From positions 6,183,973 to 6,247,972 of the forward strand of contig NC_018398.1 of NCBI RefSeq assembly GCF_000208865.1: a stretch of 64,000 nt of DNA. The letters run 5' to 3'. Under the pieces are notes generated by a model, which saw nothing but the letters and a program-made list of their open reading frames with translations, made no database searches and was not told where the DNA came from. The DNA comes from Neospora caninum Liverpool (taxonomy: Eukaryota > Apicomplexa > Conoidasida > Eucoccidiorida > Sarcocystidae). Shown one piece after another: positions 22,601 to 35,500 of the stretch. Each line of letters opens with the position of its first letter. Within the stretch, counting starts at the first letter, position 1. The translations under genes and the position numbers were made by a program.

Positions 22601-24940
22601 TGTCTCTCTCGTGCTTTCCTCTACCCACCTCTCGAACGCCTCCCCTTGTTCCCGTCTTCCTCGTCTCGATCCCGCTGTTTCCTATGGATGTTTCCAGTCC
22701 CTTTTCCGTCGCCGCCTTCTCACGCCTGCACTCGATTGTGCCCCGCCTCTCCTTCTCTGCGCTTTTTTCTCCTCGATGTTCGCCTCTCCCCTTACCCAAC
22801 TTTTCCCCGTCTCTTTCCCCCCGTCCTCTCTGTGCTTCTGCCTTCCCGTGCCTTCCCATCTCCTGGCCTTTGTGTGGATCGCCCCTCTCCTCGAGTGTCT
22901 CCTTTTGTCTCCGACTCTGCCTTCCGCAGGCTGAACCCCGAGGCCCTCCGCCGGCGCCTCGCGGCCGGCCTGCCTCCTCAACAGCGCCCCACGGCCGCGC
23001 CCGCAAGGGACAGCGCTGGAGCTCCTGACGCGGGAAAGCAGCCGCCAGAGTCGGAGGAGAACGAAGGTGAGGCAACGATAAACGCGAAAAGCGAGAGTCT
23101 GAGCAACGCACACGTCGCTCTCTACGAGCTCATTTGGAGACGCACCGTCGCGTCTCAGATGGCTTCGGCCCGGCGACAGTCCCTCAGGATCTCGCTGGTC
23201 TCTGGCCCCCCTCGCGAGGCAAGCGCGAGCAACGAAACCGCAGAGGCTCAGAGCAGCAGCGGACGTAGGAGGAGCAAGCGCGGGGTGCACACGGAGACTG
23301 AGTCTGACGACGGGGCGAAGGAAGATGCGACTCGCAAGGAGAGACGCCGAGAAAGGCCCGAGGGTGAAGGAAACAGCGAGACGCGCTTCGAAGCCGAAAT
23401 ATGCCGGACGGTCTTCAACGGATTTCTGGACGTGTATGCATTTGCGCCGTCGGCACGCGACCGCGCAGAGAGGGATTCCGAGGACGAGGACGACGAAGCA
23501 GAAGACGAAGACGCAGCGCGAAGCGAGCCATCCTTGCCTTCTTCGACGGCCGACGTCTTCTCTTTCTTCGACGCGTACAGCCCCGTGTCTTCGCGCCTGA
23601 ATCTCCGCGGATTCCGAGCGCCTTCTCGGGCGGCGATCACTGTGCCTCTTTCACCTTCCCTGTTTTGTCATTCCTCGTCCTCGACCTCTTCCTCGTCTCC
23701 GTCCGCTTCTCCATCGCCTTCCTCCGAGGCCTCGCTGGCCTCCCTTCCAACCCCGTGGTCTCCTACCTCTCCAGTTGTATCATCTTCTCTTCCTTCTTCT
23801 CTCGCTTCTGCTGGTCTGCCGTTTAGCTCTTCTTTGCAGTTTTATGTTTCCCGGAAGTGCACGCGGCCTCCGCCGCGTTACTCGGAAGCGTCGTTAATTA
23901 ACACCCTCGAGAGGCTGGGCATCGGCAGGCCCTCAACGTACGCCTCTGTGCTCGCCTCGCTCTCTGATCGCTGCTATGTCTACCCCACAGCCTCCGCTTG
24001 GAAGCGGGCACAGCACGGTGTCTCTGCCTCGTCTCTGGGACTTGCCTCGGCCGGTTCTGCATCTGCCTCGCGCTCTCCAGTCGGCACTGCTGCGAGGCAG
24101 GCGGCTCGCCCAAGACGCCGGAGCCTCCTCGCCCCGTCGCCCCGCGGCCGGCTCGTCGCTGCCTTCCTGGAGGCTTCCGTGCCTTCCTTCGTGAACGCAA
24201 ACTTCACTGCAAATCTGGAGGAAGCGCTCGACTCTGTGGCCGCCGGGAGCGACGACTGGGTCCGCGTCGTCCACGCCGTCTGGGAAGGTCTGAACGCGAA
24301 GATTGCGGAGGCGGAGAAGACTCACCCGAAAGCCGTGAGGGACGCGCTGGAACAAACCTTGGCGCGGATGATCTTCGGCGAAGCGAGAGACAGAGAGGAG
24401 ACCGGGGCGACAGACGGCGAACGCAACAAAGAGGGCGAGCCAAAGGACCGGGACGAAGACGGTGGGGAGCCGAGACGCGAAGACGAGACACAAGGAAGTC
24501 CCGAGGAAGGCGGACACAGGGACAGCGAGGTGACGAAGCCTCGAGCCGGAACCGAGGGCGATGGAGGAAACCCAAGCGACTCGAGCAACGAAGGAAACGC
24601 GAAGCGTGAAGCTCCAGTTGCACGTCAGAGCTGCCTAGATAGCCCCATGGTCGTCGCTTCTCTCCCTTCGCCTTCTGCCTCGTCGCCGTCTTCGACTTCG
24701 TCGTTGTCTCCTTCCCTTTCGTCGTCTGTCACTTCTTCTCCGTCTTCCTCCGCGTCTGCCGTTTCATCTTTCGCTTCGCCTCGATGTCCTTCATGTGCCG
24801 AAGGGGTGTTGAAGCTGCGCATTCACTCGCGCGGAATCTTTGTCGGATGCAGCGCGTACCCCAAGTGTACGTACACGCAGCAGGTGCCGCCTCCCCAGAA
24901 GCGGGAGAAGGACGAAACGAGCTTAGCTGCCGAATCGTAG
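16666..24940 (+). CDS. bacterial-type DNA topoisomerase I (type IA), possibly apicoplast-targeted
   Basis: Relaxes negatively supercoiled DNA through a 5'-phosphotyrosine link. Six exons: 16666-18196, 18739-19448, 20064-20483, 21099-21572, 22087-22340, 22930-24940; all phases agree; 1799 residues. TOPRIM starts VHLVLVESPAKAQTIAKFL (about residue 468) and carries DPDREGEAIAWHI. Then come RVRLHELTPAAVRQTL, LSPLLWRK with SAGRVQSAALKLLADRE, and the active site ITYMRTDSSSL with catalytic Tyr at codon 22129-22131 (about residue 1060). EAHEAIRPTNIE spans the last junction; LINTLERLGIGRPSTYAS follows. A C-terminal C4 zinc ribbon (CPSC...GC...C) is typical of bacterial TopA and absent from plain topoisomerase III. 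Usual TopA is about 870 residues; the excess is a 460-residue leader plus Ser/Glu-rich inserts. Residues 66-86 (MLSWLLLHVLLSLLF) form a hydrophobic segment that could be a signal peptide if translation starts at Met66 (16861), followed by a Ser/Arg-rich stretch like an apicoplast transit peptide. Targeting is inferred. Confidence 0.92.
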
Positions 24941-25207
24941 TTTTCCAGTCCCTCGCACGTGTTCGCGGATTCTTTTTCTAGCAATATTCTGGCTCGGAAA
25001 CGTCTCATGCCAATGGAAACAGAAAATAGCAGGTCAGTGCCATCTTGCGCCTGAAGAGGAAACAATTTCTTTTTCAAAATCGAACAATCGAGGCGCAAAC
25101 AACGAGAAGAAAGCTGACAGTCGTGCGCTCTCTCAAAGGACTCCGGCAACTTCCAAACGCGAACCTGTAGGCTTCGCATTTCCTCGTAGGCGGACACCCG
25201 GCGACTC

Positions 25208-25214
<7 letters not shown>

Positions 25215-25239
<25 letters not shown>
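25215..25239. repeat. (TA)n microsatellite
   Basis: Short pure TA tract 275 bases after the topoisomerase stop. Confidence 0.9.
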
Positions 25240-26790
25240 CATGCGCAGATAGGTATCGATATGTGAATATCTCTATGTGGACTTGCTCTGCGTGTATTCG
25301 CAGGTTGATGTTGGTACGTGTTTTTCAAACGGGAACCGTGAGGACACTTGAACTCTCAAGCTGCCACCGTGAAAGTCCATCTTTGTGCATGGATATGTTC
25401 AAATACATATGTAAATACACGTATGGATTGAAAGGCACATGTACGCGTACATGTAAGTGCAGAGCAAGGCGATGTGACATCAAAAACGGGCTTGACAACT
25501 CTCCTTGATTATCTATCTACTTCTGTCTCTCTGCTTCCTAAAATTGAGAGTACATAAATATAAATGCATGCGTTTTTCTTGAGAGGCCGCGGGCCTTGTG
25601 TAGCTAAAGAATTGTTTATGGGAGCGGCTCGGATTTCTTCTCCCGTATTTCCTAGCTGTAACGAGCTTTGAGAATTGCGTGTCTCCGCCAGTTGGGAGAG
25701 GCTGTGGCGCTTTTTGAGGCACACACAGAAAGCTGGGTGAGATGCCTTTGCTTTCTTTTGCAGCGACAAGTTCACGTTTTAATCTGTTTTCGGTTTCTCT
25801 CAAACAGCCGCACTCGACACGCCGCTGTGGAGCGAGGTGGGCGCCTTTCCACGCGATTTGAAAGCGATTTCTGGCGCGCCTCTCCTCGCACAGTCGTCCG
25901 TAAAGACGCACACAGATTCGCGACATAGACTCCTGTATATCTCACAGAAACTCCATGGATATAAATATAGAGGAAGACATACGTGCACGTGGCTACATCG
26001 AAACATGTATGTGTGTGCAAATCGTTTATGCAGATGCATACACTGGTACATAGATGTGTACACCTTTATAAAGATGTGAAGAAAAGCAAAGACGCCGACG
26101 CGCAAGGCTTTCCCGAGAGAAGACGGCTCTTGAAGGGCGGAGCGAGTTTGGCACAACCCTGGAAACTCGGGAAAGGCACAGTGGCAGCGAGTGAAGGCGA
26201 GTTCGACACCGCGCATGCGTCCCTGGTTGTCAGCTTAAGAAGAACGGAGGAATAGGGGCGAAAGGGGGCGACCGAAAAGGTTTTTCAGGAAACGACGAAA
26301 ACAGGCGACAGCCCGTGGGTATTCCGAAATCGCGTCTACTGTCTTTTGTACCACAGCACAGAAGGCGAATACAGTCGAAAAAGCAACCAGAAAAACAGCG
26401 GTATCAGAGACATACATATACAAGCATTTATACTTATATGTAGATATGAATATGTCCATTGAGGCATCTCAAGGTCGGAATATCTTTTCTGCCTCCCGTG
26501 TGTGTTTCGTGCTTTTGTCTTTCCATCCCATAGATTGCAACATTCCGACTTTTTTAATCTTTTGCTCTCTTCTTTGGCATTTCCCCTTCGAGGGCTCTGT
26601 GAAGAAACGGCTCCTTTGCGACACGCCTCTCTACAACACGTGCCGGCCGAGGCCGACCGCGCGGGATATAAATGCGAAAGAGACACAAAGAAAGGCGAGA
26701 TAGAAGCTCGTGAAAGCGAGAGTAGAGACGACGGTGAAAAAGAAGACCGCACGCACGGGAAAGGACAGACAAGGTAGCAAAGAACAAGTG

Positions 26791-26836
26791 CATATATAAT
26801 CATATATATATATATATATATATACATACATATATA

Positions 26837-26867
<31 letters not shown>

Positions 26868-26884
26868 AGATATAGATATAGGTA
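26791..26884. repeat. compound (TA)n / (GATATA)n microsatellite
   Basis: Two TA tracts separated by CATACA, then five GATATA hexamers. It lies 120 bases beyond the dynein intermediate-chain stop codon. Confidence 0.92.
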
Positions 26885-27003
26885 GATAGACTGAGATGAG
26901 GCAAGGGAACGAGAGGCAGGGAGGCGAAGGACAGAGAGGATCTGGATGACGGTCCGGGCGCCGATGGGAGACAAGAACGACGGCAAGGCGAACCAGAGGC
27001 TGT

Positions 27004-30000
27004 CTACTCTGTGAAATCCATCGTAACGTCGTTCGCAGTGTCCATGTTGGTGGGGGCGTTGTCCCTGAGAACACGCGGCAACACGCCAGGAAGACAAAAC
27101 TGAGAAGCGGCAGTGAAGATCGACGGGAAGACGAACCAGGAAAAAACGAGCAAACGCTGAACATACGGGAGACAGAAGGCGCCGAAACGAAAAGTAACGC
27201 GGTCAGAGACGGGACGTAAAAACCAGAAGCCGAAGTACATGAAGGCAGAGACGACGGAGGAGGGAGCGCACAAGCCAAACGTGAAGAAAGAGAAACGATG
27301 GACGCTACCGGCCGATGAAGGAAAATAGAGGGAAGGAAAGAGACGAAGCAACGGACGAGGAAGGACAAGGTCAGCATGTACACACTACACAGGCACACGT
27401 GGGGGCAAAAAAGAACAGCTGCCGAGAGGGGAAAGAAAAAGGCGATGCAACCATTGTTCAAATCGTTGAAGATTTTCGCTTCCGGAAGCGGTCTCGAAAA
27501 ATGGGAACGACGAAATGGGGATCTTACGGCTTGGCCTCTTCGATTTGCCTCTCGAAGTTTGCAGCTTCTTCTCCGCGCGGTTGGAGGAACTGCAGAGACG
27601 AAGGCGAAGAGAGGGCAAACGAAAAAGTGAAACGAAACGCCAAGTGAAGATGGGAAAAGAACAGAAATGGGAGAGGAGATGACGTGAGAGAACCGAAAAG
27701 AATAGAAGAGTGCAGGAAGCGCGCACATACCGAAACTACACAGCGGCAAGGCGCGACGTAACGGGGAAGACGTGGAACAGAAGGAAAGAAGAGAGAGAAA
27801 CTTGCACGGGGAACTGGGAAAGAAGTAAGAACGGGGGCAGAGAGGAGACGGAGCGGGAGCGAACGAACAGAACATCGCGTTGTCCAAGAGGAGAATCCGG
27901 CAAATCAGAGAAGAGCGAGAGGAGAAAAGGAGACAGAACCCAAGAGAGAGAAACGGTTGGAAAGGAGAATCAGCATCGAGGAAGCATGGGAATTCGCACA
28001 AGACAAAAGAGGAAGAGACAGGACGACAGAGAGAATGAAGGCGAAGCAGAGACGAAGAGATGAGACGAAGAGCGAAAAAGAAAAAAGGCGCGAGGAAAAA
28101 AACGAGACACCGAAAGACGAACCTCGTTCGCCACAGCCCAGACTTCGACATTTCCCTTTGCGTCTCCGGTGACCACTCGCCGACCGTCGCTGCTCCACGC
28201 CACTTTGTTTTTCGCGACGGGAGGCGCTCCCGGCTCGGTTCCTCCGACGCGAATTGCAGGAGTCTGAGGCAAGAAACGCAGGAAAATACGCGACAAAAAC
28301 AGCTGCAGAAGACATCGAAGAAGCAACGGCGAACCGCGCCACAGGAAGCGAAAGAACAAGAGGAGACGCCTCACCTCCCAGTCGTTTGCGAGGTTCCAGA
28401 GGTCCAGGTGGCCTTCGCCGTCGACGCATGAGAAGAGTGCGGGATTTGTCGGGTGCCTGTTGGAAAAAAATGCAGAAAATGCTCTTTCTGTGCACGTCGC
28501 AACAAACCACAAGTGGCCGAACAGGCGAAAAACCGTCTCCGGCATTCCTCCGCGACCCATCCACATTCTCCTGATGCCTCCGGTCTCTCTCCCCCGGCAT
28601 CATGGCTCTCAGCAGTTTGCCCCGTTTCTCGGTCGCGTTGTCTGCGCGACGGAAAAAAGGCGCCGAACGAGGAACAGCGCACTCTCTGGTGTCGTGATTT
28701 CCCCTCCTTCTCTCTCTTGGACCATTCGCACCTGTCGCCGAGGCGATGCCAGCAGGGTTTACGAACGGCTACACCGAGGCAAATGGAGAGCGAAGACACT
28801 CGCGAGACAAAAATGCTCGAAAACGTTCACCGGGGACGAACGGCAGTAGACGCAGGAACGAACGAAGAAAAGCGAGAGGCGTACCAGGCTGCGTCGTAGA
28901 TGTAGACCTCGTAGTTGTCGAACGTTTTCAGAGGTTTTGCAAAAGATCGCTGAGAAACAAGCAAAGGAAAACACAAGCAGGCAACAGCACCGGGGGTATG
29001 TCTTTACCGAGCGCCACCGCATGCATATACCTAGATATGCGTGTGGAGAGAATGGATGCAGTCGTGAACCTATGGAGACAAAATAGCCGCCAGGCGTTTA
29101 CATACATATATGGACAGACGTGTCCAAATAGGGCTATCCGTGGTAGCAGACAGAGAAACACATGAGAGCCGAGCGGTGGAAGCGGAGACGCAGCTGAAGC
29201 ATCTCTTGTTCAGCTCTTACTTTCGCACTCCATAGTTTGACAGTCCAGTCGACAGACGTGGAGAGAAGAAGGTCTGAACAATCAAGAGAAGGAACCTCGC
29301 GAAGGGGGATGATCACAAATGGCGAAAGAACAAAACCGAGCCGTATTCGATACATGCAGAAATAGATATACGCTTTTATTGAGTTACTGATGGCCACAGA
29401 CGCTGATGCATTTGTATACAAGGAGTTAGCAACACGTCGGGGAGACCCCTAGCAATCTACATATCTCCTGCGTAGCTCCAACACACATGCACCACACCAG
29501 CGCAGATCCGAGCCGCGGCACGTACCTACTCTTAGCGGCACGTACCTACTCTTAGCGGCACGTAGGCCACTGAAGCGACGGATGTGTCAATATCTGCATG
29601 TCTAGACATGCAAATATAGTTACATGCATCCTCATATATCCATATATACAATTATAGATACATATATATACATGTCTCTAGCGTGGAGAGAGCGAAAAGA
29701 TGTCGACATTTGTGAACAGTCTGACGAGAGCTTGCCTGTGTAGTCTCTTTGTCCAGGCTCAGCAGCGGCGGGGTGAAAGCGGAGAGAGGTGACGGCGCCG
29801 TTGTGGCTGTCGTGGGCCTCTGTGACACCAGGTTTGCTGAAAAGGGAAAAACCCGAAAAACGCAACGCACGAGACGCGAAAGTCGCATCAACGCCGCCAG
29901 AGAGCGCACGTCCGCGCGGTCACGTCTGTTGCAGAAGAGACAAACGGCGGAGGAAACCAGGAAAGAAGACAGAAAAACAGACAGGAAAAAAGACAGAAAA

Positions 30001-32475
30001 GAGGAACATGATGACGATGGTGAACACAGAAAAGGAGGAGAAGACGAGAACCGAAGAAGAAGGCCGAAAGGAAGAGAAAGACTGAGAAGAAGAAGATGAC
30101 GATGAAGACAGGAAAGGAGAAGACGGAGACGCAAAAGAGAAGGGAGAGGAGAGAGCACCACGCCCCAAGAGGTGAAGCCGAAAATGGAGCAAGTTCCCTC
30201 TTTTGTTTAGAAGAAAAAAACTCTTGCAGTTGACGGACTTTCCGTGGATGTTGGCCTGCAGCAGGGCTCCGTCCTCAGTCCCGAGAACCAGAGAGTTAAC
30301 TTCGTTCTCGGCAAACGCGATGCACTCGATGCAGACTTCCTTGTTTCCCCGCTTCATGTCCAGCGTTTCCTGTGAGGAACGAATCTCTCACGGGGCGAAA
30401 CACGAATAAACACGACTCAAAGGGGAAAGCTGCGAACCATCCCGGAGGACCTAGAGGAAGTAGCGCACTCCCTTCCTGTGCGTCGGGTGGCGAAGTGTTT
30501 CCTCGCGTTCCACTGGTCTCCCCTGTTGAGTTCTCGTTTTTGCAGTACTTTTTTCCAGTGCACTCGCAGATACCTTCCGAAACACTTTAACGAAGACTGA
30601 CACGAGGGGCAGCCAGCACCGACTCCTTGTCATTCACCTCTTCCACTCCTGTTCTACGTGCTCGTATTCTTCGTTTCAGTCCGTTTTTCGTTTCGTTGTC
30701 GCCTGCATCTTGTTGCTCTTTCTCTGCCGGATGTCGGTGCCGGTGTCAGTGCACATCCCAAAGGTTATTCTCCACCGTTTCCTTTGTTCCGTGTCTTATC
30801 TTCCTCGTCCTACTTCTTGCCCCTCTTCTCGCTCCTCTTCCACGTACCCTTCGTCTGCGTCCAATCTCTCTTCTTCCTCCTCTGCCTTTGGTCTCCTTCG
30901 TCTTCTCTTTCTTTGTCTGCTTCCTCCTTTTTCCTCTTTCTCTTCTCCTTTATCTTCCCCCTCTTCCTCTTCTCCTCATCTTTCTTCCTCTTTTTCCTCT
31001 GCGTGGCGCCTCCAGCGTCATCTTCTTCGTTTCACTCACCGTCGGCGCGCCGAGCATCTGGAGGGACCATACGCAAAGGCGACCGTCCGTGTCGACCGAG
31101 ACGAGGTTGTGCGCGTTCTTCGTGCCCACGAGCTCCATCGAGTAAACCTGAAAAAAGTCCGAGAGCGAAGCACACGAGTCGAAGGATTCCCCAGAACAGA
31201 AACGACGCGCACGTCCAAGCGTAGCAAACGAAGCAGGGGAGGAACCCAGTAGGGGGAAAAAGGAACCGACCGGCAAAATAACTGCAACCTAATACAGATA
31301 CAGCTACGATACACACAGAGAAGAACACGGCAGCAGACAGGATACACAACTCTACAGAGACTCATCATTAAAAAGGAAGAGAAAGGAGGCATAGAGTGGA
31401 ATAGCACCCCAAAGTCTCATATGTGCAGGTTGTCGGAATGTGCGTCTCTAGGTGGAAAATGCGTCAGCGTCGTGGCGCAAAGGGGTGAGACTTACCGGGT
31501 GAGCGTGGCCGCCGCTGCTGAGAGGCGTGCGCTGCACAGGCTTGGACTGCCGGACGGGGAAGAGACACACACGTCGGCTCCAATTGCGATAGAAAATGGA
31601 ACGGCAACGAAAGAAACGGCCGAGGAAAAGGAGGGCAACAACCGTGAAAGGTGTGAGAAGACCCATGACGCAGCGAAAAGAAGCGTGAAGAAAGGAAAGG
31701 AAAAAGGAAAGAGAGAGATGAAAACGCGAGGACGATTCAGAGGAAAGACGACGAGAACCAGAGAAGAAGCCAACCGTCGGAGAGAAGAGCGACAGAGAGA
31801 TCATCGCAAAAGCGGAGAGAGCGCCAGAAAAACAGCAAGGACGAAAAGTGCCTCAGAGCGAATAAAAACGCAAGAAAGAAAGGGGGCAGATGCAGCGAAC
31901 ACGAGAGATTAAAAACGACCTTCCTCTGTCCTCAACTCTACGGATCAAGGCACGCGTCGTACTTGTGCGCGAGTATCCCAGACGACGATGCCGCCAGCGT
32001 AGGTGCCGCCGAGAATCACAGACGGTTGGAAGCAGTTGAAGATTGCGGAGCAAACTTGGGACTGGAAAGAGAGGCAAAAAGAACAGATCAGAGGGGAACG
32101 ACACAGTCGAACGTGTGGAGTGTCGTTCGCCACAGTGGGGAGACGCAAAAAGTGTGACCGGGTGTCTTATGGGGAAACGGAACAGAAAGAGAACGTCCGA
32201 GAGGAAAACGTTTCTTCACAGGAAAGGGTCAGGAAACTCGACAAGCATCTGCTCCTGAACGCCGTTCTCGCCTTCGCCAAACTGCCTCGCCCTGCTTTCC
32301 ATCCTGCGAACAACCGCTCTAACGCTACACACATCTGATGCATACAACTCCCAAGTGCAGATATCCGCACCGGCCTGTATGGTCTTGCGGATCTGTATAT
32401 GTACATATATATATATATATATATATATAACTGAGCAAATATTTGTATATCGTAGCGCTGTACATATGCATCTTC

Positions 32476-32514
<39 letters not shown>

Positions 32515-35500
32515 CAAATAGATAGAGATAGATAGATAGATAGATAGACAGATAGATAGATAGATAGATAGATAGGTGAATTCGCTTGTCAGACGTGTAT
32601 GGTGCGCGTGTGGACTGGATTTTTACCTGGCAGGTGAAAGTGTATTCGGGCCTTTCTCTCATGGCGAGACTCCACAGAAGAACGCATCCTTCCAAGTCGC
32701 CTTCTTCCCCAAACTCCGCTGATCCGTAGGAGGTGAGAAAGACTTCCGGGAAGTGGGGCGACGCGCGGACGTCCAAAACGGGGCGATCCGGCGTCAGCTT
32801 CGGAACGGTGTAGGAAGCGACGCGTTGCAGCTTCTCGCCTAGCCTGGCAAAGAAGGCGGAGAGAAAAGGAAGGCGGAGACGGAACAGCGAGGAAGCGTCG
32901 GTACCGGAGACGCGGAAAAAAGCGGACGAACGAACAGGGGCGTCGAGAGAGACAGAGAGGAGGGCCGTAGACCGGGGTGGAGACAGAGGAGAAAAAGGAG
33001 AGAGAAAGAGGGACAGAGGCAGGTACAGGTCGGCGGAGAGGAAGGGAAACCGAGCGACAGAGAGCGAGAGAAAGCGATGCAGAGACAGGAAACGAAATCA
33101 CAAGAGAAGAAGCGAAAGAGAGGAACCTCCAAGCCTGGGTGGGGGACCGAAATCGAAAAGCAAACGGGGAGAAGATGCACGCAAAGAGGAGAAGGAAAAG
33201 GGACATCTCGAGAGACGTACGCATCCGTGTTTGTCTGTGCGCCGGAGTAGTCAACGAACGGATCACCTTGAAGCTCTTCCTGCCCCAGCAGCCTCTCGAC
33301 CTGTAAAAGGTTGAAACGCGAAGGGGCGTACCAGAAGAAATGTGGAGTGGTCCCGACAGAGACGCGAGAGAAAGGAAAGCGACAAAAAAGGAAAGCGACA
33401 GCGAAGCGAGCGAAAGGAAAGCGACAGCGGAAACGCAGCACACCTTTCTCGTTCCTGCAAAACTGTTTTCGAGCGCTGATCGGTCGCTAGAACACCTCTG
33501 GGCAGAACATTCGCGCTGAACACGAATGGAGGCACCTTTCCTGCCTCGGGAACGGAAGAGAAGAAGAGACTCTCCACGCCAGGGAGAGAGAAGAAAGCTC
33601 CAGGAACGGGAGCAGGAAACAACCCTGGCGAGGCCAGAGGAGCGGGGGGGTGGAGGAACAGAAAGGCGGAGCGTCGAAGAGAGAAAAGAAAAAACAAAAA
33701 CGAGACACAGAAGAGAGACGAAAGGGAAGGACGAGAGAATAGAGGATGGAGAGGCGTGAATGAAGAAGGGAAACCACAGAAGAAGGTAGAAGGAGAAGGG
33801 AGGAACAAGATATCAACGAGTCGGTGTCTTTTCCTCGCTTACGACTTTGGTGGTTCTCTCGAAGAATTTCTCAAATTCGGGGCTCTGCATGATGCGCTTT
33901 CGCTCCTCCTCCGAGACGGGCTCTGCAGTCAAACACGAGAGGAAAAACGCCAGGAAAGGATCAAACGAATCAAACGAGGGGCCACACTCTTCCTCTATCC
34001 GCCATCATCTCGGCGACACAAGTCTCCACATGTAATCGCACATTTGCTATCTGTGGAAACATTATACGTGTAGTGTGCTCGTCCTTTTTGTTTCACGTTT
34101 CCCTCACGCATGCGTGAGTTCGAATGCATGCGGTGCCCGCTTTTCTCTCAGCCTCGCATGCTTCTGCTTTAGGATACGTCGAGCCTCAGTCCTTCCCTCT
34201 GAGACTCTTTACAGACGGATACGCATCTCGAGTTGCATGTAGATGCAAAGGTAGCAATCTCAAAAGGCCCAGGGAGACGCAAGCGTCCACGCATGCTGAC
34301 TTAGATAAGGCTTTTCCCCGGTCCGCCTCGTTGCCAAGCGTACTTGGAAGAGCTTTCGTTTCCTCGTGGGGTTGGCTCTTGGGGCCCGCCTCAACCGCAG
34401 ACGTCGCTCCTTCGGCATCCTTCTTCTCCGGTTCGTGCTTGGCGGCTGCATCCACCTGTGCCGGAGTCGCCTCGGGCTGCACGGTCGAGAGAGCAAAGCA
34501 ACGAAAAACGGAGGGCAGCTGAGAGCGACAGAGGCCCGGAAAGGACGAAAAAACGAAGCCTCCTGCCGCCCCCCAAAAAACAGAAAGTGTCTCTAAAACT
34601 CTTGCGTGCCCCGCATGCAAACAGTGCGTCACCCCTCGACAAAGACAAGGGCGCAGATACTCAGAGAAAAGCGCGTTTTTCGTCACAAGTGAGACGGCAG
34701 GCTCTCCTTTGTCAGCACTACCCTTCCTCCTCCAGAAGAAAGACACCGGAGAAGAATATATTTACCACAGTAAGGAGCGAACCCTAAACAGACATCAACG
34801 CATGTTCGCACAGTGCGGATGGGCATAGATAGATAAAGATAGATAGGTATATAGATAGATAGAGATGCGTGTGTGTAAGGATATGTGTCGACATCTATGT
34901 AGATAGGAGGCGCATGGATTCTCTCGGTGGTTGCATGTGCGGCTGTTCTTTCTCTCAGGGATTGCAGAAGGCACACTGCGGAGACAGCGAGAGGAAAAGA
35001 TTCATCTCTCTCTTTGCTCGCTTTGCCCCACTTACCGCGTCACTCTCGGCCGCTACCGGCGGCTTCTCCTTTTCTGTCTCGAGGGGAAGGTCTGCCTGAA
35101 CGGACTTGTCGAAAGACTCGACAGTCTGCCGAGAAGGAAGAGAACGCGGACGCACAAGCCGGCAAAAACGCGCAGGTGAAAAGAAAAAGGTTCTGTGCCT
35201 CAGAGAGGCAGAAAACGCATGCACAAAAAGCCTAAGGAAGTCACGCAGAAAGGAGTTCGAGCGAAGATAGAGAAACCTAGGCGGCAAGACAGAAAAGAAA
35301 ACGACGAAACGAAAACAAGACGAACACACGCAGACCAGCACTGCAAACGCAACAGCAAGAAGAAAAAGAGCAACAAAAAACGGCGAGGAGCCAGGCGCGA
35401 GGCGACGGTGTTCGACGCTTTGTTCGGTGTTAGGAAGGTGTCTCGACGTCTGCTAAAGGAGACCACCTTTTGTGAAAAAACATTTTGTGAAACGTTGGGA

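Larger units (their letters stand above)
24941..27003. other. convergent intergenic region (topoisomerase 3' / dynein IC 3')
   Basis: Two kilobases with no credible gene. It is more AT-rich than its flanks and full of TA- and GATATA-type repeats, and must hold both 3' UTRs. Confidence 0.7.

Noticed and set aside
26631..28151. 506-residue minus-strand open frame
   Set aside because: Overlaps dynein intermediate-chain exons in another frame, consists of Phe/Ser/Leu from pyrimidine-rich introns and TA-repeat Ile/Tyr.
32476..32575. GATA array considered as a CRISPR-like or regulatory array
   Set aside because: Simple tetranucleotide microsatellite with no spacers, in an intron of a eukaryotic gene.
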